A stretch of 64,000 nt of DNA from Sphingomonas radiodurans (GCF_020866845.1 NZ_CP086594.1:434001-498000), one strand, 5' to 3'; numbered from the stretch's first letter, positions 23,180 to 32,529 are shown. The notes: generated from the sequence alone by a model not told the origin. Numbers and translations are program-made.

Positions 23180-23851
23180 ATGTGGCAGCTTTATCATTTC
23201 ACCCTGTGTCCGTTCACCCGCAAGGTGCGCATCCTGCTGGGCGAGAAGGACGTCGGCTATGAGTTGATCCGCGAGACGCCGTGGGCGCGGCGCGACGAGT
23301 TCGTCGACCTCAATCCCGCGGGACAGACGCCGGTGATGGTGGATGCCGAGCGCGGCACGACGCTGATCGATTCGATGGCGATCTGTGAATATTTCGAAGA
23401 GACCATCGATCGCGCGGCGATGATCAACGGATCGGCGGCGAACCGCGCCGAGATCCGGCGGTTGGTTACGTGGTTTGATACGCAATTCTATCGTGACGTC
23501 AGCGGGCCATTGCTAGAGGAGCGGATGGTGAAGCGGCTGATCCATCGCCAGGCGCCCAACGCGGCGCGGCTGCGCGAGGCGATGAAATCGGCGATCGGGC
23601 ACCTCGATTATATCGATTTCCTGCTCGACCATCGCAAATGGATGGGCGGCGCGACGATCAGCCTCGCCGATCTCGCGGCGGCGGCGCATATTTCGGTCGC
23701 GGATTATCTCGGCGGGATCGACTGGTCGAGCCACACGCACGCCAAGGAATGGTATTCGGCCTTCAAGAGCCGGCGGAGCTTCCGCCCCTTGCTCGCCGAG
23801 CGGATGAGTGGGATCGAGCCGCCGGACTATTACGAGAACCCGGATTTCTGA
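23180..23851 (+). CDS. fzlA: Glutathione S-transferase-fold protein, FzlA-like
   Basis: A 223-residue GST-superfamily protein: thioredoxin-like N-terminal half (LYHFTLCPFTRKVRILL, then NPAGQTPVMV) and an all-helical C-terminal half. The C-terminal tail (SFRPLLAERMSGIEPPDYYENPDF region) resembles FzlA, the Caulobacter GST-like protein that binds FtsZ and tunes division, and the family is conserved in alphaproteobacteria. I base the FzlA call on remembered family features, so a plain glutathione transferase remains possible. A CsaA-like gene follows at once. Confidence 0.7.
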   Translation: MWQLYHFTLCPFTRKVRILLGEKDVGYELIRETPWARRDEFVDLNPAGQTPVMVDAERGTTLIDSMAICEYFEETIDRAAMINGSAANRAEIRRLVTWFDTQFYRDVSGPLLEERMVKRLIHRQAPNAARLREAMKSAIGHLDYIDFLLDHRKWMGGATISLADLAAAAHISVADYLGGIDWSSHTHAKEWYSAFKSRRSFRPLLAERMSGIEPPDYYENPDF

Positions 23852-23853
23852 CG

Positions 23854-24225
23854 ATGCATGCTGACCATGATGCTTCGGCTCCTGCCGCCGAGACGATTGG
23901 CTTCGACGATTTTCTGAAGGTCGACATTCGTGTTGGCACTGTAGTGGCGGCCGAGCCGTTTCCCGAGGCGCGCAAGCCGGCGTTGAAGCTGACGATCGAC
24001 TTCGGGCCAGTGATCGGGCGCAGGCGATCGTCGGCGCAGGTCACCGAGAACCATACATCGGAAGATCTGGTCGGGCGACAGGTGATGGCGGTGGTGAACT
24101 TTCCGCCGCGCCAGATTGGTCCGATGATGAGCGAAGTGCTGACGCTCGGGTTTCCGGATGCCGAGGGGAAGGTCGTGCTGATCGGGCCGGTGATGCCGGT
24201 CCCGGATGGTGGGCGGCTGTTTTAG
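23854..24225 (+). CDS. csaA: CsaA-like tRNA-binding domain protein
   Basis: A 123-residue protein consisting of one tRNA-binding (EMAP/Trbp111-type) OB domain. The core reads FLKVDIRVGTVVAAEPFPEA, with VGRQVMAVVNFPPRQIGPMMSEVLTLGF further on, as in the secretion-related chaperone CsaA. The ATG lies two bases after the upstream stop, so it is probably co-transcribed with the FzlA-like gene. Its role in Gram-negative bacteria is uncertain. Confidence 0.88.
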   Translation: MHADHDASAPAAETIGFDDFLKVDIRVGTVVAAEPFPEARKPALKLTIDFGPVIGRRRSSAQVTENHTSEDLVGRQVMAVVNFPPRQIGPMMSEVLTLGFPDAEGKVVLIGPVMPVPDGGRLF

Positions 24226-24250
24226 ACGCCCGATAGACGATTACCCACTA

Positions 24251-24322
24251 CCCGTTCGTGTCGAGCGCAGTCGAGACACCGTTCGCCTAGAACAGTCCCT
24301 CGACGTTGCTCGGGACGAACGG
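24251..24322. repeat. Dispersed inverted repeat, family D (copy 1)
   Basis: Ends CCGTTCGTGTCGAG and CTCGGGACGAACGG face each other across about 45 bases. It occupies the gap between the convergent CsaA-like and M16 protease genes. Copies 2 and 3 are at 58001-58114 and 61111-61193, each also intergenic. Confidence 0.8.
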
Positions 24323-24352
24323 ATGGTGGGGGTGATCTGCCCCCCTTCCCGC

Positions 24353-27283
24353 TTACTTCGCCGGCGTCTTCGGCAGCACAACCAGCGTCCAGTCCTTGTT
24401 CGGCTGAAGATACTTCGCAGCGGTCGCCTGCAGCGTCGCCGGCGTGATCGACATGTAATCGCTCACTAGCGTGCGCGCGCCGGCGAGGCGATTGGCATCA
24501 TAGGCACCGCCGCTCGTCTGGATCAGCCAGAACTGGTTGCCCGACGAAGCGCGCGCCAGATATTGCATCATCGGGCCGATTGCGCGGCGCAGCTCGTCGG
24601 AGTCGACGGGCTTGGCAACCAGTTCGGCGGCGATCTCGCGGCTGAGGCGATAGAAGAGGTCGACGTTGCTCGGCGCGATCTGGCCGATCGCGATGAACCG
24701 GCCGCCGCTCTGGAGGCCGAGCGGCCACTGGCTGACCGCGCTTGGGCTGTAGCTGGCACCGGCGACCGAGCGTAGCCGATCGAACAGCCGATCGCCGTAG
24801 ATCGCAGCGAGGATGTCCAGCCGGCGGCTTTCGGCGATGTCAGCGGTGCCGCCGGCGGTCGGCCAGGCGATCACTGCTGCCGCCTGCGTGTCGGCGCCGT
24901 CGTGGGTCAGCACGATTGGGCGATCGGTGTGCGCCGGGAAAGCGACGGTTGGGGCAACGAGGGGCGCTTCGGTCCGTGGCTTGAGCGCGCCAAACGTGCG
25001 GCCGACCGCGGCGATCGCCTCGTCGGCCTTTACGTCACCGAACACGTCGACCTCGATCGGGCCGGTGGCGAGCAGCGGTTCCCACAGCGCACGGAAGGCG
25101 GCAGGCGTCAGCGCGTCGATCTCCGCGCGTGTCGGTGGACCCCAACGCGGATCGCCAGCGCGCAGCTTGCGTTCGAGATCGCGCGAAAGGACGCCATCGG
25201 GCGACGAATCGAACCCGGCATAACCTGCCAGAGCACCCGCTTTGGCGCGCAACACCGGCGCCGAGTCCCAGCGCGGCGCGGCGAGCTTGGCGGCCATCAG
25301 GCCTAGATTGTCGGCATAATCGCCCGGCGTGGTCTGCGCATTCATCACGAACGCGTCGTCAGTAATGTCGAAATTCAGCCCCATGCGGCGCCCAGTGGTG
25401 AGCACATCGAGATCGCCCTGGTTCCACTTGCCGATGCCGCTTTGCACCAGCGCACTGTCGGCGGCCCAGGCGGCAGTCGAGCGGTCTGCCGGCAGCGCGG
25501 AATAACCGCGGCCGAAACGGACGCGCAGGTACACGCGGCCGGTTTCCGACGCGTTCGGGTAGAGCAGCATCCGCACGCCGTTCGCGAACACGACCTTCTC
25601 GATGCCCGGATCGGCGATCGCCTCGCGTGAGGCGACGGTCCCCGGCTTTCCGAGCTTCGGCAGATCCTTGAAGTTCACGTTGTTCTGGCGCGTGCGAGGG
25701 CCGGCGAGCTTCGACACGTCGGCGCTAAGCGCGGCGGCGAGCTTCGCGGCGGCGCCGGTGTCGGCGACACGGGTGTTGAGCAGGGCATGCTCGGCATCGC
25801 CCTTGAACACGCGCTGCGTCGATTCGAGGACGCCGGCGGCGGAGAACATCCCCTTCTGTCGCGCAGTGAGGAAGATGTTGTACGATTCCTGCGGGCCGGC
25901 GACCGTCTCGCGGATGTCGAGTGCCTGGACCATGTCCTCGGCCTGCTTCGATCCGGCCTCGACTCGCGCGGTTTCGACATCGTTGCGCATCGCGCCGTCG
26001 AACTCGGCGACTTCGCGGTCGACCTCGCCCTGAGTCGGCGCGCGCGCCATCGCATCGGCGATCACCGCGCGCACTTCCTTCACAGCGGATTCCCAATCGT
26101 CGCCGATCGGCAGGATGTTGGTGAACGTGCCATTGGCGGAGCGCGCGACATCGTCGAGGCTGACGCTGGCCTGGAGGAAGCTGCCGCCGGCGCGAGCGCG
26201 GGTTTCGAGGCGACGATTGATGACGCGCATCGCGATCAGATCGACGAGCCGCTTCTGATTGAAGATGATTGTGTCGTCTTGATAGGTCCATGGCCGCAGC
26301 ACCGCGGTGATCACGAGCGGCGGCAGCGAGGGCTCGACGATCGTCGCGGTCGGCGTGGCCTTCGGATCGGGCTTGCCGAAATCGGGATCGGCCGGATCGG
26401 CGCCGACGCCCTTCCAGCCGCCGAAATTCTTGACGACGAGCCGCGCGGCGATCGCCGGATCGATATCGCCGGAAATGATCACCACCGCGCGCGCCGGGCG
26501 ATACCAGCGCTGGTGGAACGCCTTGACCGTCGCCGGGGTCGCCGCCTCGAGCGTCTTCACATTGCCGATCGGCGAGCGATCGGCGAGCGGCTGGCCGGCA
26601 AAGAACAATTGGTTGCGCGCATCCGACAGCCGCACCTGCGGGCCGGGCGCTTCGCGCTGTTCGGCGAGAACGGCGGGGCGCTCGGCAGCAAGGCCCTGAT
26701 CGTTGATGCCGGGTTCGGACATCATGCCGGCGAAGATCTTGAGGCTTTCGTCGAGGTTCGCCTCGGTCGCGGCGGGCAGATCGAGCTTGTACACGGTCTG
26801 CGTCGGCGTTGTCTGTGCGTTCGAGTCCGAGCCGAAGGTGGCGCCGAAGCGCTGCCAGACGCGCTTCGCCTCGCCATCGGGGACGTATTTCGAGCCGCGG
26901 AACGAGAGATGCTCGATCAGATGCGCGAAACCGCGCTCGTCATCCGTCTCGTTGAGCGAGCCGGCGTCGATCCGCACGCGCACTGCGACCTGGCCGGGCG
27001 GCACGCCATTCTTGCGGATTGCATAGCGCAAGCCGTTGGGCAGCGCGCCGAAGTTCCACGCGGTGTCCGGCGGGATGTCCGATCCCTTGAACAGCCATGG
27101 CGCGGTATCGACCTTGATCGTTGCCGGATCGACGATCGTCGACTGGGTGGCAGGCGCCGCAACCGGCGCAGCGGCGACCGCGGGTCGGCGCACAGCCTGT
27201 TGCGACAAGGCGGGCGCAGCGACCGAAGTCAGGAGCGAAAGGAGAGCGAGCGGCGCGGCGAACCGGCGCGATGTGACGATCAT
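24353..27283 (-). CDS. M16-family zinc metalloprotease, exported
   Basis: A 976-residue two-half insulinase-type peptidase. A signal peptide covers about residues 1-28 (LLSLLTSVAAPALSQ). The inverted zinc motif HLIEH is at about residues 121-125 with a downstream glutamate in the AERPAVLAEQREAPG stretch; two M16C domains follow. These enzymes degrade peptides in the periplasm or on the envelope. It is a single gene with its own promoter region shared with the divergent hydroxylase gene. Substrate unknown. Confidence 0.9.
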   Translation of the reverse strand: MIVTSRRFAAPLALLSLLTSVAAPALSQQAVRRPAVAAAPVAAPATQSTIVDPATIKVDTAPWLFKGSDIPPDTAWNFGALPNGLRYAIRKNGVPPGQVAVRVRIDAGSLNETDDERGFAHLIEHLSFRGSKYVPDGEAKRVWQRFGATFGSDSNAQTTPTQTVYKLDLPAATEANLDESLKIFAGMMSEPGINDQGLAAERPAVLAEQREAPGPQVRLSDARNQLFFAGQPLADRSPIGNVKTLEAATPATVKAFHQRWYRPARAVVIISGDIDPAIAARLVVKNFGGWKGVGADPADPDFGKPDPKATPTATIVEPSLPPLVITAVLRPWTYQDDTIIFNQKRLVDLIAMRVINRRLETRARAGGSFLQASVSLDDVARSANGTFTNILPIGDDWESAVKEVRAVIADAMARAPTQGEVDREVAEFDGAMRNDVETARVEAGSKQAEDMVQALDIRETVAGPQESYNIFLTARQKGMFSAAGVLESTQRVFKGDAEHALLNTRVADTGAAAKLAAALSADVSKLAGPRTRQNNVNFKDLPKLGKPGTVASREAIADPGIEKVVFANGVRMLLYPNASETGRVYLRVRFGRGYSALPADRSTAAWAADSALVQSGIGKWNQGDLDVLTTGRRMGLNFDITDDAFVMNAQTTPGDYADNLGLMAAKLAAPRWDSAPVLRAKAGALAGYAGFDSSPDGVLSRDLERKLRAGDPRWGPPTRAEIDALTPAAFRALWEPLLATGPIEVDVFGDVKADEAIAAVGRTFGALKPRTEAPLVAPTVAFPAHTDRPIVLTHDGADTQAAAVIAWPTAGGTADIAESRRLDILAAIYGDRLFDRLRSVAGASYSPSAVSQWPLGLQSGGRFIAIGQIAPSNVDLFYRLSREIAAELVAKPVDSDELRRAIGPMMQYLARASSGNQFWLIQTSGGAYDANRLAGARTLVSDYMSITPATLQATAAKYLQPNKDWTLVVLPKTPAK

Positions 27284-27435
27284 ATTGCGCTTCTATCGTG
27301 CCGCGCGGCGCGCCGCCACACCCGCCGCGCGATCTTTCGACGACCGCGCTATCGCCACTTTTTGGTCGGGAATCGCCTCTAACCAGCGGCTTGTCGCTGT
27401 CTCGGGGGGCCGATGCTGCAGCTGACAGTCACAGG

Positions 27436-28293
27436 ATGGATCAAGACGTGAGCTCGATCAGCCAGGCGCGCCGCGAATTGCGGCAGGAATTCGGCGAGGG
27501 CGGCGACGCGCCAGTGCCCACGCCGTTTTCCGAGGCGCTGGTGCAGGATGCTGCGCTGCGGCCGGAGCCCAACCGTCCGCTGATCATCCGCCTAGGCAAG
27601 CATATGCGCGGGTTTTTCGACCGGCTGATCGCGTCGTCGTCGCTGGTGCCGAACGATCCGGTGCTCGACGTGCGCACCTTTGGCTGGACACAGATGCTGC
27701 GCGATCATTGGCAAGAGATCCGCGACGAAGCGCTCGCCGTCGCGCTGCAAGGCGAGGCGAGCCCGAGCCTGTCGACGATCTCGCCCGATCATCGCGCGAT
27801 CGCCAGGCCGAACATGTGGCGATCGTTCTTCCTGTGGGGCTACAGCTTTCGCATCGACGACAATGCCGCGCGCTGCCCGCGGACGACCGCGCTGGTCGAG
27901 CAAATCCCCGGGCTCAACAGCGCGTTCTTCTCGATCCTGGCGCCCGGTGCGCACGTTCCGGCGCATCGCGGCGTCACCAAGGGGCTGATCACGTGCCACT
28001 TGGGGCTGATCGTGCCGCGCGACGGCGACGTGCGGATGCGGATCAACAATCGCGTCGTGCGCTGGGCCGAGGGCGAGACGCTGGTGTTCGACGACACTTA
28101 TGATCACGAGGTGTGGAACGACACGAGCGGGACGCGCGTGGTGCTGCTCGTGCAATTCGCGCGGCCACTGCGCAATCCGGGGAAGTGGGTGGCGGACTTC
28201 TTCTTGGGCGCCGTGCGGCGATCGGCGTTCGTGCAGGAAGCGCGGGCAAATATTTCGGCGTGGAATGCGGCGGTGCGGCAACGGGGCGGTTAA
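27436..28293 (+). CDS. Aspartyl/asparaginyl beta-hydroxylase family protein
   Basis: A 285-residue Fe(II)/2-oxoglutarate oxygenase of the Asp_Arg_Hydrox family. Likely metal ligands are the histidines in VPAHRGVTKG and DTYDHEVWND, and the 2-oxoglutarate arginine lies after them (TRVVLLVQFARP). Related bacterial proteins hydroxylate lipid A acyl chains (LpxO) or proteins. The C-terminal third is less conserved. I chose the ATG at 27436; a GTG five codons later is possible. Substrate cannot be decided. Confidence 0.8.
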   Translation: MDQDVSSISQARRELRQEFGEGGDAPVPTPFSEALVQDAALRPEPNRPLIIRLGKHMRGFFDRLIASSSLVPNDPVLDVRTFGWTQMLRDHWQEIRDEALAVALQGEASPSLSTISPDHRAIARPNMWRSFFLWGYSFRIDDNAARCPRTTALVEQIPGLNSAFFSILAPGAHVPAHRGVTKGLITCHLGLIVPRDGDVRMRINNRVVRWAEGETLVFDDTYDHEVWNDTSGTRVVLLVQFARPLRNPGKWVADFFLGAVRRSAFVQEARANISAWNAAVRQRGG

Positions 28294-28300
28294 GGGTCTG

Positions 28301-29473
28301 TCATCCAACGCGTGGTCGGTGGGTTACCGCTTGTAGCCCCAGCCAATCGGCCATCATCTCAAGTTCTTCGCCTAGCCTGACCGATGTTTCGGGCGGTGCG
28401 CCGGGTTCGAGGTGGCACGATTGTACCAGCAGGCGCCCGCGGTCACGATCGGCCTTGAGGTCGACGCGCGCGACCAAGCGGCCGTCGAGCAGGAACGGCA
28501 GGACGTAATAGCCGTAGCGGCGCTTGGCGGCGGGCACGTAGATTTCGATGCGATAGTGGAAGCCGAACAGCCGCTCGGTCCGCGCGCGTTCCCAGATCAT
28601 CGGGTCGAACGGGGCGAGCAGTGCCTGGCCCTCGATACGCCGCGGGCGGCGGGCGGCATGGTGCAGGTAGGCCGCGGGCCAGCCTTCGACCGTGACGGGC
28701 CGCAGCACGCCTTCCGCCACGAGCCGGTCGATCGCCGCCGCGGCGTCCGCGGGGGTGAGGCGGAAGTAATCGCGCAGCTCAGGCGCGGTGGCGATGCCGA
28801 GCGCGCGAGCGGCGCGCTCGATCAGCGCGGCGTGCGCGGTCGGCTCGTCGGGCGTGGGCAGATCGAGAATCGCGCGCGGCAGGATACGTTCGGGCACGTC
28901 GTAGACACGCTCGAACCCGCGACGGCGTGTCGCGGTGGTGACGTGGCCGGCGTAGAACAGCCACTCGAGCGCGCGCTTCGCGTCGCTCCAGGCCCACCAG
29001 CCGGTACGGCTCGCCTCGACATCGGAGGCGGCGAGCGGGCCGTCTGCACGGATCCGATCGAGCAGTGCCATCGCTTCGGGGCGGCGGGTGGTGGCGAACT
29101 CGCGCATCGTGGCGGAGCGGAAGATGCCGCGATCGGCTCGGTTCATGCGCCAGCGCAGCAGCGGGTGAAGGTCGAGCGGCAGCAGCGATGCCTCGTGCGC
29201 CCAATATTCGAACATCCTCCGCTCGCTGCGCTTGCCCCAGGCAGCGCGATCGAACAGCGCACGGTCGTAGCGGCCGAGCCGCGCGGCGGCCGGCAGGTAA
29301 TGTGCGCGGGCAAGCACATTGACGCTGTCGATCTGATGCAACGCGAGCCGATCGAGCGTGCGGCGCAGATGGCTACTCGTCACGATCGGCGGGCGCGCGA
29401 CGCCAAAACCCTGCGCCGCCAGCGCGATGCGACGCGCCAGCGCGGGCGTGATACGTTCGGTCATTCGAGCCAT
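28301..29473 (-). CDS. YcaQ-like winged-helix DNA glycosylase
   Basis: A 390-residue member of the HTH_42 (AlkZ/YcaQ) family, whose studied members are glycosylases that unhook interstrand crosslinks or remove alkylated bases. Recognisable parts are LALHQIDSVNVLARAHYLPAAARLG near residues 40-65, RMFEYWAHEASLLP, and the C-terminal PFDPMIWERARTERLFGFHYRIEIYVPAAKRRYGYYVLP block. The ATG at 29473 has GAGGG seven bases upstream; MTERI at 29464 is the alternative. It converges on the hydroxylase gene. Confidence 0.85.
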   Translation of the reverse strand: MARMTERITPALARRIALAAQGFGVARPPIVTSSHLRRTLDRLALHQIDSVNVLARAHYLPAAARLGRYDRALFDRAAWGKRSERRMFEYWAHEASLLPLDLHPLLRWRMNRADRGIFRSATMREFATTRRPEAMALLDRIRADGPLAASDVEASRTGWWAWSDAKRALEWLFYAGHVTTATRRRGFERVYDVPERILPRAILDLPTPDEPTAHAALIERAARALGIATAPELRDYFRLTPADAAAAIDRLVAEGVLRPVTVEGWPAAYLHHAARRPRRIEGQALLAPFDPMIWERARTERLFGFHYRIEIYVPAAKRRYGYYVLPFLLDGRLVARVDLKADRDRGRLLVQSCHLEPGAPPETSVRLGEELEMMADWLGLQAVTHRPRVG

Positions 29474-29564
29474 GCTAGTGCCCTCACCGCGGCTGCGCGA
29501 CCGGAAACCATTCCTTTCCGGGCGGATGCTTGATCGAGTCGCTTGCGCGGGCCACATGACGTGC

Positions 29565-30137
29565 ATGCTGATCGAAACCGAATCCACGCCGAACCCGGCC
29601 ACGCTGAAGTTCCTGCCGGGCCGCATCGTGATGGATGCCGGCACGCGCGATTTCGCAACCCCCGAGGAAGCGGAAGTATCGCCGCTCGCCGACGCGTTGT
29701 TCGGCCTCGGCGATGTGACCGGCGTATTCTTCGGGCGCGACTTCGTGTCGGTCACCGCCGGGCCGGGCGCTGAGTGGCGCGACCTGAAGCCTGATGTGCT
29801 GGCGATCCTGTCGGAGCATTTCTCCGCGCAGATGCCGCTGTTCCGCGGCGGCGGCGCTGGCTTCTCGGTGCCGTCAGCGGACGAGACCTTCGCCGACGAT
29901 CCGGCCGATGCGGAGATCGTCGCGCAGATCAAGGATCTGATCGAGACGCGCGTGCGCCCCGCGGTGGCGAACGACGGCGGCGACATCGTCTATCGCGGGT
30001 TCGACAAGGGTAAGGTGTTCCTGCGGATGCAGGGCGCGTGCGCCGGTTGCCCATCGTCAAGCGCGACGCTGAAGAACGGGATCGAGCAATTGCTGCGCTA
30101 TTACGTGCCTGAAGTGACCGAGGTTCGCGCGGTCTGA
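29565..30137 (+). CDS. NifU-family Fe-S scaffold protein
   Basis: A 190-residue protein with an N-terminal Nfu_N domain (ETESTPNPATLKFLPG) and a C-terminal NifU domain carrying the cluster-binding CAGCP motif (about residues 160-163). Such proteins carry Fe-S clusters to targets. I chose the ATG at 29565, which gives the usual N-terminus; another ATG is three codons upstream. The gene is divergent from ycaQ and is not in the suf operon. Confidence 0.9.
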   Translation: MLIETESTPNPATLKFLPGRIVMDAGTRDFATPEEAEVSPLADALFGLGDVTGVFFGRDFVSVTAGPGAEWRDLKPDVLAILSEHFSAQMPLFRGGGAGFSVPSADETFADDPADAEIVAQIKDLIETRVRPAVANDGGDIVYRGFDKGKVFLRMQGACAGCPSSSATLKNGIEQLLRYYVPEVTEVRAV

Positions 30138-30151
30138 TTACGCCCCACGCT

Positions 30152-30247
30152 CGTCATTCCCGCGCAGGCGGGGATCCATAGGCGCTGAGATCGAAACTAG
30201 ATCCGAGACGCCTACGTGTATTGATTCCCGCCTCCGCGGGGATGACG
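30152..30247. repeat. Inverted repeat, family C
   Basis: Arms CGTCATTCCCGCGCAGGCGG and its counterpart ending GCGGGGATGACG enclose about 50 bases between the NifU and nitroreductase genes. This resembles the GTCATTCCCGC-type palindromes widespread in proteobacterial genomes. No second copy was seen in this window. Confidence 0.75.
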
Positions 30248-30266
30248 ACGACAGAAAGATAGAACG

Positions 30267-30857
30267 ATGCCTCCTCTCGACGATGCCGCGCTTGATCAGC
30301 TGTTCCGCAAGGGGCGGACGTATAACGGCTTCACCGACGAGCCTGTGTCCGAGGCCGAGCTTCATGCGATCTGGGATCTGATGAAGATGGGGCCGACCAG
30401 CGCCAACCAGTTGCCTGCGCGGCTGGTGTGGTGCGTCAGCGACGCGGCGAAGGAAAAGCTCGCCGCGTGTGCCAGCGCCAACAACGCCGACAAGATCCGC
30501 AAGGCTCCGGTGTCGGTAGTGATCGGCATGGATACCAACTTCCACGAATATTTGCCCGAGCTGTTCCCGCACACCGATGCGAAGAGCTGGTTTGATGGCA
30601 ATGCCGAGCTGCGCGAGGCATCGGCGTTCCGCAATTCGTCGCTGCAGGGCGGTTATTTCATCCTCGCCGCGCGCGCGCTGGGGCTCGACACCGGGCCGAT
30701 GAGCGGGTTCGATGCGGGCGCGGTCGACAAGGCCTTCTTCGCCGACCAGCAGAGCGTGCGGACCAACTTCATCTCGACGCTCGGCCATGGCGATCCGACA
30801 ACGATCTTCGATCGCAGCCCGCGCCCGGCCTTCGAGAAGTTCAATCGCATCGCCTGA
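30267..30857 (+). CDS. Nitroreductase family protein, RutE/malonic semialdehyde reductase-like
   Basis: A 196-residue FMN-dependent nitroreductase-fold protein. The start (LDDAALDQLFRKGRTYNGFTDEPVSE), the MGPTSANQLPAR motif and LGLDTGPMSGFD match the RutE/HadB group, which reduces malonic semialdehyde to 3-hydroxypropionate in pyrimidine ring degradation. No other rut genes are nearby, so the physiological substrate may differ. It precedes tsaB-rimI-fur on the same strand. Confidence 0.85.
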   Translation: MPPLDDAALDQLFRKGRTYNGFTDEPVSEAELHAIWDLMKMGPTSANQLPARLVWCVSDAAKEKLAACASANNADKIRKAPVSVVIGMDTNFHEYLPELFPHTDAKSWFDGNAELREASAFRNSSLQGGYFILAARALGLDTGPMSGFDAGAVDKAFFADQQSVRTNFISTLGHGDPTTIFDRSPRPAFEKFNRIA

Positions 30858-30898
30858 TCGCACTTGAGCGACGGCGTGAGAGGGGCGATGGGGCGTTG

Positions 30899-31516
30899 AT
30901 GCCGCGCACGCTCGTCATCGATACCGCCACTGCCGCTTGCTCGGTCGCACTGCTCGAAGGCGGTGCGGTGATCGCGGCGCGACACGAGGTGGTCGGTCGC
31001 GGCCATGCCGAGCGGCTGGTGCCGATGATCGCCGAACTGCCGGACGGCGGCCGGTGCGATGCGATCCTCGTCGATGTCGGGCCGGGCAGCTTCACGGGTA
31101 TTCGTGTCGGCATTGCGGCCGCGCGCGGGCTGGCGCTCGGCTGGGGCGTCGTGGCGCAGGGGTATTCCTCCACCACCCTCCTTGCAGCGGCGGCGTTCGC
31201 TCGCGGCGTGCGCGCGCCGCTTGCGGTCGTGCTGGAGGGCGGGCACGGTGAGGTGTTCATGCAAGCGTTCACCGCCTCGCCGCTCGCCCCCATCGGCGCG
31301 CTCGCCTCGTTCCGACCCGACGCGGCATTGGTTGCGCTCGATGGCGCCGCGATCGTCGGTAACGGCGTGCGCTGGCTGACCGCGCTCGATTCGGCGCTGG
31401 AGGCGCATGAGTCGCTGCCGAGCGCTGCGGATGCCGTGTTGCTGCCGCCCGAGCTTGCCGACCTGCCGCCGCGCCCGATCTACGGTCGCGCGCCTGATGC
31501 GAAGCTGCCGGCATGA
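30899..31516 (+). CDS. tsaB: tRNA threonylcarbamoyladenosine biosynthesis protein TsaB
   Basis: A 205-residue ASKHA-fold protein that, with TsaD and TsaE, makes the t6A modification next to the anticodon of ANN-decoding tRNAs. The start LVIDTATAACSVAL and the motif VGPGSFTGIRVG at about residues 59-70 are diagnostic. The stop overlaps the rimI start as ATGA. A TTG just before the ATG is not needed. Confidence 0.93.
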   Translation: MPRTLVIDTATAACSVALLEGGAVIAARHEVVGRGHAERLVPMIAELPDGGRCDAILVDVGPGSFTGIRVGIAAARGLALGWGVVAQGYSSTTLLAAAAFARGVRAPLAVVLEGGHGEVFMQAFTASPLAPIGALASFRPDAALVALDGAAIVGNGVRWLTALDSALEAHESLPSAADAVLLPPELADLPPRPIYGRAPDAKLPA

Positions 31517-31992
31517 ACGCGACCAGCTTGCGCATGGTCGAATTGCTGACCGGCAGCGCGGCGGATGTCGCGGCGCTCGATCAGGTGATGAACGAGGCAT
31601 TCGATCCGCGATTCGGCGAGGCATGGACGCGCAGCCAGTGCCTCGGAATCCTCGCCATGCCAGGCGTTTGGCTGACACTAGCGCGGGCGGAGGGGCGGAT
31701 CGCAGGATTTGCGCTTGCCCGTGGCATCCTGGACGAAGCGGAGCTGCTGTTGCTGGCGACCGCGCCGCAGTTTCGCCGACGCGGGATCGGCGCGGCGCTG
31801 TTGCGCAGCGTGATATCCGAAGCACGCGGGCGCGGCGTGACTTGCATTCACCTCGAGGTGCGCGCGGGCAATGGCGCGATCGCGCTGTATCAGACGCATG
31901 GCTTTACCAAGACGGGTGAACGGCGCGACTATTATCGCGGCCGGACTGGACAGAGTTTCGACGCGCACAGCTACGCCGCCGCGCTCGACTGA
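31513..31992 (+). CDS. rimI: Ribosomal-protein-alanine N-acetyltransferase
   Basis: A 159-residue GNAT acetyltransferase. The acetyl-CoA loop RRRGIGAALL (about residues 90-100) and the LEVRAGNGAIALYQTHGF motif are typical of RimI, which acetylates the N-terminus of ribosomal protein S18. Pairing with tsaB by a four-base overlap is a common bacterial arrangement. Confidence 0.9.
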   Translation: MNATSLRMVELLTGSAADVAALDQVMNEAFDPRFGEAWTRSQCLGILAMPGVWLTLARAEGRIAGFALARGILDEAELLLLATAPQFRRRGIGAALLRSVISEARGRGVTCIHLEVRAGNGAIALYQTHGFTKTGERRDYYRGRTGQSFDAHSYAAALD

Positions 31993-32029
31993 GCTTGTTG
32001 CGAGTCGGTAGCGCTTTTCGCAACAAGCT
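31992..32029 (+). promoter_or_regulatory. Perfect 12-base inverted repeat before fur
   Basis: Arms AGCTTGTTGCGA and TCGCAACAAGCT enclose 14 bases, ending 19 bases before the fur ATG. It begins at the last base of rimI. There is no T tract, so a plain terminator is unlikely; it may be an operator for fur or a leader hairpin that affects fur translation. Confidence 0.5.
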
Positions 32030-32048
32030 GCGCGCACTACATAGAGCC

Positions 32049-32471
32049 ATGCCACGCAAAATCGATCTCGAAGCCCTTTGTCAGGAAAAGGGCCTGCGCA
32101 TCACCGAGCAGCGCCGCGTGATCGCCCGCGTGCTCTCTGAAGCGGACGACCACCCCGATGTCGAAAAGGTCTATGAGCGCGCCTCGTCGATTGACCGCGG
32201 CATCTCGATCGCCACCGTCTATCGGACCGTTCGACTGTTCGAGGAGGCCGGCATTCTCGACCGGCACGACTTCGGCGATGGGCGTGCGCGCTACGAGCCC
32301 GCGCCCGAGGCGCACCATGATCACTTGATCGATGTCGAGACCGGGCGTGTGATCGAATTCGTCGATCCTGAGCTTGAGCTGTTGCAGAAGCAGATTGCGG
32401 AGCGGCTGGGGTTCCGGTTGGTTGATCACCGGATGGAATTGTACGGGGTTAATCTTAGCCGGAAGGAGTGA
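32049..32471 (+). CDS. fur: Fur-family transcriptional regulator
   Basis: A 140-residue metal-responsive repressor. The winged helix is at residues 1-85 (KGLRITEQRRVIARVL; ISIATVYRTVRLFEEAGI) and the metal-binding region includes HHDHLIDVETG. It lacks a CxxC structural zinc site, as is usual for alphaproteobacterial Fur/Mur proteins, some of which respond to manganese rather than iron. The gene follows rimI with a 56-base gap holding a strong inverted repeat. Confidence 0.92.
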   Translation: MPRKIDLEALCQEKGLRITEQRRVIARVLSEADDHPDVEKVYERASSIDRGISIATVYRTVRLFEEAGILDRHDFGDGRARYEPAPEAHHDHLIDVETGRVIEFVDPELELLQKQIAERLGFRLVDHRMELYGVNLSRKE

Positions 32472-32529
32472 GCGGCGCCAATCGTCCGCTCACCCCCACC
32501 CCCTTGCCAGTAGATACTGCGCAGGCTGG

